From contig NZ_CP107880.1 of the NCBI RefSeq assembly GCF_036013745.1, positions 3,720,001 to 3,784,000 on the forward strand: a stretch of 64,000 bases of DNA, given 5' to 3'. Position 1 is the first letter of the stretch; every line of letters begins with the position of its first letter. The position numbers and the translations under genes are program-made. The stretch is from Streptomyces sp. NBC_00483. Its GTDB lineage: Bacteria; Actinomycetota; Actinomycetes; Streptomycetales; Streptomycetaceae. The notes beneath the pieces were generated by a model, which saw only the letters and a list, made by a program, of their open reading frames with translations, was not told the DNA's origin and searched no databases. Shown piece after piece: positions 55,703 to 62,579 of the stretch.

Positions 55703-57001
55703 ATGCCGACCTGCCCGAACGGACACCAGTCGGGTTCCGACGACTGGTGCGAGGTCTGCGGTCACCGCATGGCCGGTACCGTGCCCCCGCCCCCTCCGCC
55801 ACCCCCGGCCGCCGGTTACGGCTACCCGCAGGCGCCGCAGGGTGGGGCCGGTACGCCCGAACTGTGCCCGCAGTGCCGTACGCCGCGTGAGGGCGGCGCG
55901 CCGTTCTGCGAGGAGTGCCGCTGGAACTTCCTCACGAACACGGCGACGTCGTACACGCCCGCTGCCCCGAACCCGCCGCTGCCCACGTCGGGCGGCCAGG
56001 GCGGCCCCGGTGCGCCCGGCTTCCCGCCGCCCCACCAGGAGCCGCAGGGCCCGAACCCGGCGCTGCACTTCCAGCAGCAGCCGCCGCCCGGCCCGGACCC
56101 GTACGAGTACCAGGGCTCGCGGCCCTCGCAGATGAACCGGCCCGCGGAGCCGATCCCGCCGTCCCCGTTCGGGAACGAGCCGTCGGGTCAGGCCCCGCCG
56201 CCGCAGTCCTTCGACGGCTCCGGCCAGTACGAGACCGGTGGCGGTGCCCCGCAGGGCTTCCACCAGCAGCAGGCTCCGGCCCCCGCCCCGGCTCCGCCCG
56301 CGCAGCCGGGTCCGCACGGCCAGCCCGGCCCGCCGCCGGGACCGGCGCAGCCCGTGCAGCCGGGGCCCATGCAGCCCCCGCCGCCCGGCTTCCCGCAGCA
56401 CCACGACCCGCAGGGCCCGCCGCCCCCGCCGCCCAACCCGTCGTTCGGCGGTCACGGTGGTCCGGGTGGTCACGGTGGTCCCGGTGGGACGAACGGGGAC
56501 GACTGGATGCTTCCGCCTCCGTCGTCGGACCCGTCGGCGCCCTCGACGACCCCGCCGCCGTTCCAGCAGCAGCCGCCGCAGCAGCCGCAGGGCCCGTTGG
56601 CGTGGTCGGCGACGATCGGCCCGGACCGCGACTACTTCATGGCGATGATGCAGCGCAGCGGCCCCGAGGCCTCGGGGCTCAACCTGCCCGCGTACTCGCC
56701 GGAGCAGCAGCGCCCGCTCACCGGGAACCAGCTGTCGATCGGCCGGCGCCGCCACTCCACCGGGGAGTCCCCCGACATCGACCTGTCGGTGCCGCCGGAG
56801 GACCCGGGCGTCTCGCACCAGCACGCGGTGCTCGTGCAGCAGCCGGACGGCACGTGGGCGGTCGTCGACCAGAACTCGACGAACGGCACGACCGTCAACA
56901 ACGGCGACGAACCGATCCAGCCGTTCGTCCCCGTGCCGCTGCAGGACGGCGACCGGGTGCACGTCGGAGCGTGGACGACGATCACGATCCGGCGCGGCTG
57001 A
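55703..57001 (+). CDS. FHA-domain protein with zinc ribbons
   Basis: The protein has 432 residues. N-terminal zinc ribbons CPNGHQSGSDDWCEVCGH and CPQCRTPREGGAPFCEEC, a long Pro/Gln/Gly-rich linker (about 85-290), and a C-terminal FHA domain (SIGRRRHSTGE...SHQHAVLV...NSTNGTTVNN...VHVGAWTTITI) with the phosphothreonine-binding Arg, Ser, His and Asn. It is the natural reader or substrate of the operon kinase and the functional counterpart of GarA by position, although GarA is much shorter and lacks zinc ribbons. Confidence 0.9.
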   Translation: MPTCPNGHQSGSDDWCEVCGHRMAGTVPPPPPPPPAAGYGYPQAPQGGAGTPELCPQCRTPREGGAPFCEECRWNFLTNTATSYTPAAPNPPLPTSGGQGGPGAPGFPPPHQEPQGPNPALHFQQQPPPGPDPYEYQGSRPSQMNRPAEPIPPSPFGNEPSGQAPPPQSFDGSGQYETGGGAPQGFHQQQAPAPAPAPPAQPGPHGQPGPPPGPAQPVQPGPMQPPPPGFPQHHDPQGPPPPPPNPSFGGHGGPGGHGGPGGTNGDDWMLPPPSSDPSAPSTTPPPFQQQPPQQPQGPLAWSATIGPDRDYFMAMMQRSGPEASGLNLPAYSPEQQRPLTGNQLSIGRRRHSTGESPDIDLSVPPEDPGVSHQHAVLVQQPDGTWAVVDQNSTNGTTVNNGDEPIQPFVPVPLQDGDRVHVGAWTTITIRRG

Positions 57002-57020
57002 GCACACGCAGTCGTAGGAC

Positions 57021-57051
57021 GTTGCCGGGCACCTAGCTGGTGCCCGGCAAC
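57021..57051. terminator. Bidirectional terminator closing the PknG operon
   Basis: Perfect 13-bp arms gttgccgggcacc / ggtgcccggcaac with a 5-nt loop. The last codons of the converging methyltransferase form one arm. Confidence 0.9.
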
Positions 57052-58031
57052 TCCCATGTGTGGGGCCCGCCCGGATCGTCCAGCCAGGCCCACTGACGGT
57101 CGCCGCGCACGGTCACCCCGAACCGCTCGCGCGCGGGCCGCCCCTCGCGCTCCCACAACGCGAGAGCGTCCCGCGGGTCCAGATGGCCCGACGTCAGCGT
57201 CAACAGAAACCGGAACAACTCGTCGCGCAGCACGGGATGCGGCAGACCCCCGACCCGCGGCTCCGCCGCCCGGTCACCGCCACCGCGCAACGCCATGAAG
57301 TACGCGGAGGTATGCAAAAACCGCCCCTCCGCATACGCCCCCTCCATGTCATCCAAGTCCCGCACGTCGAGGACCACAATCCCGGTCGACAGGGGCGCAA
57401 GGATCCGCGCGCCGACCGCGCACTGGCCGAGCCACCCCACCGGCACCGAGCGCAGCGCGCACGTCGCCATGATCCGGTCGTACGGCGCCCGGTCAGGGCA
57501 GCCGCGCGTCCCGTCACCCGCGACGACGACCGGCCGATATCCGGCGGCGGCGAGATGGGTGCGGGCGGACTCGGCGACCTCCGGATCGAGGTCCACGGAC
57601 GTGACGTTCCCCGCACCGACCCGGTGCGCGAGCAGCGCCGCGTTGTATCCGGTGCCCGCACCGATCTCCAGGACCCGGTCCCCGTCCCGTACCCGCAGGC
57701 CCGCGAGCATCCGCGCCATCAGCGACGGCTGGCTGCTCGACGACACCAGCTCCCCGTCCCGCAGCCGGGTGGCCAGCGGCTCGTCGGCGTAGGCGCCACG
57801 CAGCCAGCGCTCGCGCCGCTCCGGGTCGGGGTGCTCGCCCCACAGCCGCTCGTAGCCTCCGGGCACGCCGACGAAGTAGTACGGCACGAAGAGGTGACGC
57901 GGCACCTCCGCGAAGGCCTCCCGCCAGGCCGGGTCGGCGTCCCAGGCACCGCTGTGATCGATCTCGCGCACGAGCCCGGCCCGCGCCCGTTCCGCGAGCT
58001 GCTCGAGGTCTCGGGTGTGCTCTGCGCCCAT
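57033..58031 (-). CDS. PCMT-like SAM-dependent methyltransferase
   Basis: The protein has 332 residues. N-terminal FAEVPRHLFVP and SSSSQPSLMARML match protein-L-isoaspartate methyltransferases; the SAM loop is VLEIGAGTGYNAALLA. The C-terminal extension of about 120 residues differs from classical Pcm and is found in actinobacterial PCMT homologues that modify RiPP peptides or have unknown targets. No precursor peptide is adjacent. ATG 58031 is preferred to a TTG at 58052. The last codons lie in the terminator stem. Confidence 0.85.
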   Translation of the reverse strand: MGAEHTRDLEQLAERARAGLVREIDHSGAWDADPAWREAFAEVPRHLFVPYYFVGVPGGYERLWGEHPDPERRERWLRGAYADEPLATRLRDGELVSSSSQPSLMARMLAGLRVRDGDRVLEIGAGTGYNAALLAHRVGAGNVTSVDLDPEVAESARTHLAAAGYRPVVVAGDGTRGCPDRAPYDRIMATCALRSVPVGWLGQCAVGARILAPLSTGIVVLDVRDLDDMEGAYAEGRFLHTSAYFMALRGGGDRAAEPRVGGLPHPVLRDELFRFLLTLTSGHLDPRDALALWEREGRPARERFGVTVRGDRQWAWLDDPGGPHTWELPGTS

Positions 58032-58135
58032 ATGTCCACTGTCCTGCGGCAACCGGGAAACGGCGACCCCCGCTCCGGAGTCGAAGGGGTCCTAGGACCC
58101 CGGTCCCCGGCCGGTGCGTCTGAGAGCATGGAGGG

Positions 58136-58540
58136 GTGACTGAGATCCCACGCGACACGCTTACGGAGCAGACGTTCTACGAGCAGGTGGGTGGCGAGGA
58201 GACGTTCCGCCGCCTCGTGCACCGCTTCTACGAGGGCGTCGCACAGGACCCGCTGCTGCGCCCCATGTACCCGGAGGAGGACCTGGGCCCTGCCGAGGAG
58301 CGCCTCGCGCTGTTCCTGATGCAGTACTGGGGCGGCCCCCGCACCTACAGCGACAACCGCGGCCACCCGCGCCTGCGGATGCGGCACGCCCCGTTCCAGG
58401 TGGACCGCGCGGCACACGACGCGTGGCTGAAGCACATGCGGGTGGCGGTGGAGGACCTGAACCTCTCCGAGGAACACGAGCGCACGCTGTGGAACTACCT
58501 GACGTACGCGGCGGCCTCGATGGTGAACACGGCGGGCTGA
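58136..58540 (+). CDS. glbO: Group II truncated haemoglobin (GlbO-like)
   Basis: The protein has 134 residues. It fits the 2-on-2 globin fold: TFYEQVGGEETFRRLVHRFYEGVAQDPLLRPMYP, LFLMQYWGGPRTYSDNRGHPRLRMRHAPF with the proximal His, and DAWLKHM carrying the G8 Trp of group II. It binds oxygen or NO, with roles in respiration or oxidative stress protection. GTG 58136 is used; the ggagg is very close (one base), but no other start fits the family. Confidence 0.93.
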   Translation: MTEIPRDTLTEQTFYEQVGGEETFRRLVHRFYEGVAQDPLLRPMYPEEDLGPAEERLALFLMQYWGGPRTYSDNRGHPRLRMRHAPFQVDRAAHDAWLKHMRVAVEDLNLSEEHERTLWNYLTYAAASMVNTAG

Positions 58541-58558
58541 GGGGGCTTCTGCCGCACC

Positions 58559-59242
58559 TCAGACGGGGCTGACGGAGAGCCCACCCAGCGTGGACGACGC
58601 CCGCCGCACAGCCACGGACCCGTACGCGGAGCGCAACCGCAGCCACGCCCCGGCCGCCACCAGGTCGACCTCGGCCCCCCGCAGGAAGCCGAGGGAGGCC
58701 GCGGCGTGCACGATCCGCACCGGGGCCCCACTCGTACCGATCTCCCGCGACCAGACCTCGTGGCCGATCCGGTCGAGTTCACCGCGCGTACGCGCGTCCG
58801 GCGCCAACTCCTCGACCCGCGCCCGGAATTCGGCCACGGCCGCCTTCACGAGCCCACGCAGCGCATCGGCGTCCGGGAACCCGGCCACCCGCTCCCAGCC
58901 GCCGAGCGGCGGCAGCACACCGGCCCAGGGCGGCCCGGTGACGGCGGCGGGGACCGTGGCGGTGGCGTTCCCCTCGTCGAGGGCGTCGAGCAACTCCCCC
59001 GCGGACACGGTCACATCGAGGGTGTCCTCGATCCCGTTCTCGTACGGCTTGAGCAGCCGCGCCGTACGCACGGCCAGCACCTCGAACGAGGGCGGCCGGC
59101 CGAACACCGCGAGCGCCGACCCACCGGCCTGCGCCCGCAGCCGCACGGCGGCCGCCTTGTCGTAGTGCAGCAGCCGGCCGAGGAAGGCGGCGAGATCCGC
59201 CGCCTCCCCCGGATCGGCAAACGACAACACGGTCGCACTCAT
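58559..59242 (-). CDS. Conserved actinobacterial protein of unknown function
   Basis: The protein has 227 residues with no motif I recognise. It is soluble by composition, with an N-terminal VLSFADPGEAADLAAFLGRLL helix and a strand-rich middle (VRLRAQAGGSALAVFGRPPSFEVLAVRTARLL). Its start overlaps the thioesterase stop (ATGA), so it is translated with EttA and the thioesterase. The C-terminus AVRRASSTLGGLSVSPV ends just before the haemoglobin stop. Confidence 0.75.
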   Translation of the reverse strand: MSATVLSFADPGEAADLAAFLGRLLHYDKAAAVRLRAQAGGSALAVFGRPPSFEVLAVRTARLLKPYENGIEDTLDVTVSAGELLDALDEGNATATVPAAVTGPPWAGVLPPLGGWERVAGFPDADALRGLVKAAVAEFRARVEELAPDARTRGELDRIGHEVWSREIGTSGAPVRIVHAAASLGFLRGAEVDLVAAGAWLRLRSAYGSVAVRRASSTLGGLSVSPV

Positions 59243-59661
59243 GCGACGAGCGCCTCCGAACGGTCCGCTTCGTCGTCCCGGTACTCGCCCAGGAACTCCC
59301 GCTCATCGGCGGTGATCCGGCGCGGCCGCTGCGCCTCGAAGTCGAACGGCACGACGACCGTCGAGGCGCGGACATACACGACGTCCTCGTCCTTCACCTC
59401 GTACGACAGCGTGAACGACGCGGCCTTTATCTCACTCACCCACAGCTCGATGTCCACGGGCCGATGCCGATGCACCAACTGCCGCTTGTAGTCGATCTCA
59501 TGGCGCGCCACGACGGACCCCTGCTGGAAGTCCTTGTCGGGCCGAAACAGGAAATCGATCCGCGCTTCCTCCAAGTACCGGAGGAAGACCACATTGTTGA
59601 TGTGGCCATACGCGTCCATGTCGGCCCAACGCAGGGGGCAGGCGTATACGTGGCGGGCCAT
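59239..59661 (-). CDS. 4HBT-family acyl-CoA thioesterase
   Basis: The protein has 140 residues of the hotdog fold. The catalytic strand/loop RWADMDAYGHINNVVFLRYLEEAR carries the Asp of the 4-hydroxybenzoyl-CoA thioesterase group, and VDIELWVSEI forms the next strand. It hydrolyses acyl-CoA esters in the cytoplasm; chain preference is unknown. Start and EttA stop share one base (TGATG), so translation is coupled. Confidence 0.9.
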   Translation of the reverse strand: MARHVYACPLRWADMDAYGHINNVVFLRYLEEARIDFLFRPDKDFQQGSVVARHEIDYKRQLVHRHRPVDIELWVSEIKAASFTLSYEVKDEDVVYVRASTVVVPFDFEAQRPRRITADEREFLGEYRDDEADRSEALVA

Positions 59662-61325
59662 CAGCCGCGGGTCAGCTTCTTGTAGGTGGCGCGGTGCGGA
59701 CGGGCGGCGTCGGCGCCGAGCCGCTCGATCTTGTTCTTCTCGTAGGACTCGAAGTTGCCCTCGAACCAGAACCACTTGGACTCACCCTCGTACGCGAGGA
59801 TGTGCGTGGCGACCCGGTCGAGGAACCACCGGTCGTGAGACACGACGACGGCGCAGCCGGGGAACTCAAGCAGCGCGTTCTCAAGGCTGCTCAGGGTCTC
59901 AACGTCAAGGTCGTTCGTCGGCTCGTCAAGAAGCAGCAGGTTGCCGCCCTGCTTGAGGGTGAGCGCGAGGTTGAGCCGGTTGCGCTCACCACCGGAGAGC
60001 ACGCCGGCGGGCTTCTGCTGATCCGGCCCCTTGAACCCGAACGCGGAGACGTACGCCCGCGACGGCATCTCGACCTGGCCCACATTGATGTAGTCCAGCT
60101 CATCACTCACCACGGCCCAAAGAGTCTTCTTCGGGTCGATGTTGGCGCGGTTCTGGTCGACGTACGAGATCTTGACGGTGTCGCCGACCTTGATGGAACC
60201 GGAGTCCGGCGACTCGAAGCCCTGCAGCATCTTGAACAGGGTGGTCTTACCGGCACCGTTCGGACCGATCACACCGACGATCCCGTTACGCGGCAGCGTG
60301 AAGGAGAGATCATCGATGAGCACCTTGTCGCCGAATGCCTTGCCGAGGTTCTCGACCTCGACGACGACGTTGCCCAGGCGCGGGCCCGGCGGGATCTGGA
60401 TCTCCTCGAAGTCCAGCTTCCGCATCTTGTCGGCCTCGGCGGCCATCTCCTCGTACCGGGCAAGACGCGACTTGGACTTGGTCTGGCGCCCCTTGGCGTT
60501 GGACCGCACCCACTCGAGTTCTTCCTTGAGCCGCTTCTGCCGCTTCTCGTCCTTCTTGCCCTCGACCTTGAGGCGCTCGGACTTCTTCTCCAGGTACGTG
60601 GAGTAGTTGCCCTGGTACGGGATGGCGCGGCCGCGGTCGAGCTCGAGGATCCACTCGGCGACGTTGTCCAGGAAGTACCGGTCGTGAGTAATGGCCACGA
60701 CGGTGCCCTTGTACTGGGCGAGGTGCTGCTCCAGCCAGTTCACGGACTCGGCGTCGAGGTGGTTGGTGGGCTCATCGAGAAGCAGCAGGTCGGGCGCCTC
60801 GATCAGCAGCTTGCACAGCGCCACACGACGCTTCTCACCACCGGAGAGGTTGCCGACACCCCAGTCGCCGGGCGGGCAGCCGAGGGCGTCCATGGCCTGC
60901 TCCAGCTGACCGTCGAGGTCCCACGCGTCGGCGTGGTCGAGGTCCTCCTGGAGCTTGCCCATCTCCTCCATGAGCTCATCGCTGTAATCGGTGGCCATGA
61001 GCTCGGCCACCTCGTTGAAGCGCTTGAGCTTGCCCATGATCTCGGCGGCGCCGTCCTGCACGTTCTCCAGAACGGTCTTGGACTCGTCGAGCTTCGGCTC
61101 CTGCATCAGGATGTTGACGCTGTAGCCGGGCATGAGGACGGCGTCACCGTTCGACGCCTGCTCGATGCCCGCCATGATCTTCAGGACAGTCGACTTACCG
61201 GCACCGTTCGGCCCGACAACGCCGATCTTCGCTCCAGGAAGAAAGTCCAGGGTGACGTCGTCGAGAATCACCTTGTCGCCGTGCGCCTTGCGCGCCTTGC
61301 GCATGGAGTAGATGAACTCAGCCAA
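59661..61325 (-). CDS. ettA: Energy-dependent translational throttle protein EttA (ABC-F)
   Basis: The protein has 554 residues, the normal EttA length. Two ABC domains: Walker A VGPNGAGKST and IGPNGAGKTT, signatures NLSGGEKRR and VLSGGERNR, Walker B LLLDEPTNHLD and LLLDEPTNDLD; the EttA arm and the charged linker (KSERLKVEGKKDEKRQKRLK) are present. It binds the ribosomal E site and couples the first peptide bonds to ATP status. The start is TTG 61325 (AEFIYSMRKARKAHGDK), chosen by homology; no strong ribosome site is visible. Confidence 0.96.
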   Translation of the reverse strand: MAEFIYSMRKARKAHGDKVILDDVTLDFLPGAKIGVVGPNGAGKSTVLKIMAGIEQASNGDAVLMPGYSVNILMQEPKLDESKTVLENVQDGAAEIMGKLKRFNEVAELMATDYSDELMEEMGKLQEDLDHADAWDLDGQLEQAMDALGCPPGDWGVGNLSGGEKRRVALCKLLIEAPDLLLLDEPTNHLDAESVNWLEQHLAQYKGTVVAITHDRYFLDNVAEWILELDRGRAIPYQGNYSTYLEKKSERLKVEGKKDEKRQKRLKEELEWVRSNAKGRQTKSKSRLARYEEMAAEADKMRKLDFEEIQIPPGPRLGNVVVEVENLGKAFGDKVLIDDLSFTLPRNGIVGVIGPNGAGKTTLFKMLQGFESPDSGSIKVGDTVKISYVDQNRANIDPKKTLWAVVSDELDYINVGQVEMPSRAYVSAFGFKGPDQQKPAGVLSGGERNRLNLALTLKQGGNLLLLDEPTNDLDVETLSSLENALLEFPGCAVVVSHDRWFLDRVATHILAYEGESKWFWFEGNFESYEKNKIERLGADAARPHRATYKKLTRG

Positions 61326-61604
61326 GAGAAACCGTCCGGCAGTCGAAGTGTGTATCGCAGTAAGGGGCCCGCGTGCTGCGGCTCCACCGCGTGAGGGCAG
61401 ATACACCCCATCTTGCCGTACAGCCACCGCTGGGCGAAAACGTGTATCGGTGGGTGGGCCTGAACTGGGGCTTCTGCGAGCCCCGTCGTAGCGAAGCTGT
61501 CACTGTCGGTCGCCCTTTGTCGCCGTCGGGCGGCCTCGCACGGCCCAGGGACGGCCCAGAAACCGTCACCGGATGATCACTGGGCGGCATGCCATCCTGA
61601 CGCC

Positions 61605-61871
61605 ATGGCACCACCGGACGTACGGGACGACCTCCGAGATCTGCTCAACGAATGGGACCCGATCGGCGTGGCCGAGCTCGTCCAGGACGAGTACGACTGC
61701 ATGCTGACGCCGATCCTGACCCGCCTGAAGCGCGGAGCCGACCGGGCAGAGCTGAGGGATTTCCTCCACCACGAGCTCACAGACCACTTCGGCCTACCCG
61801 CACCCCACGATGCGGATGACGTGGCCGCCCGCCTCACCGCCTGGTGGACCTCGACGCATCCACAGGTCTGA
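61605..61871 (+). CDS. Small hypothetical protein
   Basis: The protein has 88 residues, acidic and helical (VRDDLRDLLNEWDPIGVAELVQDEYDCMLTPILTRLKRG...DFLHHELTDHFGL). The periodicity and codon use look genuine, but there is no clear ribosome site and no recognised domain. It stands alone 280 bp downstream of the divergent ettA start. Confidence 0.6.
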   Translation: MAPPDVRDDLRDLLNEWDPIGVAELVQDEYDCMLTPILTRLKRGADRAELRDFLHHELTDHFGLPAPHDADDVAARLTAWWTSTHPQV

Positions 61872-61901
61872 CGCGCCCGGCCGTTCGCCCCACCCGCAGC
61901 C

Positions 61902-62246
61902 CTACCGACTGATGGGGATCTCGTAGACGATCTCGCACAGGGCGGCGGGCACGACGATGTCAGCCGTCTCCACGGGCCGCCCCTGGTCGCTGTAGTACGT
62001 CCGCCGGATGTGCGTCACGAGCGCACTCTTCTGGATACCCAGCAGCGACGCCTCGTCGGCGGTGGCCTGTCGCGGCTCCGGCTGCTCAACGGCATGACTG
62101 ACGGTGACCCCGATCTGCGCCATCCGATTCACGACACCCACCCCGGCATGGGGGCCGCCTTCGGGGAGAACGACGAGCGTGCCACTGGTGAGGTCGTACG
62201 GCTCCCAGCTCGTCGACAGCTGCACGGGCCGACCGCCCAGTCCCCC
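61902..62246 (-). pseudogene. GntR regulator remnant (C-terminal UTRA part)
   Basis: The frame keeps the last two-thirds of a UTRA effector domain (RPVQLSTSWEPYDLTSGTLV, ATADEASLLGIQKSALVTHI, TYYSDQGRPVETADIVVPAA) and a normal stop, but the DNA-binding domain and the start of UTRA are gone. It joins the next remnant out of frame at about 62240-62246. Confidence 0.82.
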
Positions 62247-62388
62247 AGTAGTGCTCCGCACCGTCCGCGTGCGCGGCCGACGCGAACGCGACGGCGCTGC
62301 CCGCGGCCAGTACCGCCGCCACCGCAACGGCGCGAACAGCCCCCGCCGCCCTGCTCTTCTTCGACATGTGCGAAGTCGATGCCGACAT
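62236..62388 (-). pseudogene. N-terminal remnant of a small secreted protein
   Basis: ATG 62388 has aggggg upstream and a clean signal peptide (KKSRAAGAVRAVAVAAVLAAG...AHA-DGAEHYWGT). The frame then enters the GntR remnant in the wrong register and reads about 55 unrelated Arg/Pro-rich residues to 62086. The promoter, RBS and export signal survive, so a chimeric secreted product could still be made. Confidence 0.7.
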
Positions 62389-62530
62389 GTGCGATCCCCC
62401 TCGGGTTGTGAACGTCCCGGTCAACCAACGCACTTGACGCTAGGGAGCGGTGATCACATCCCGTTGACATGTGGATGACAGCGCAGGTGGCACGGCTGCG
62501 GAGACTCATTCCGAGCCGGGGCGGGGCGCA

Positions 62531-62559
62531 CCCAGCCGGAGAGGGGGACCCCGGCTGGG
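62531..62559. terminator. Stem-loop after the TQXA surface protein
   Basis: Arms cccagccgg / ccggctggg, 9 bp, with an 11-nt loop, 21 bp downstream of the stop on the minus strand. Confidence 0.7.
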
Positions 62560-62579
62560 ACTGTTACTCGCCTACTTGC

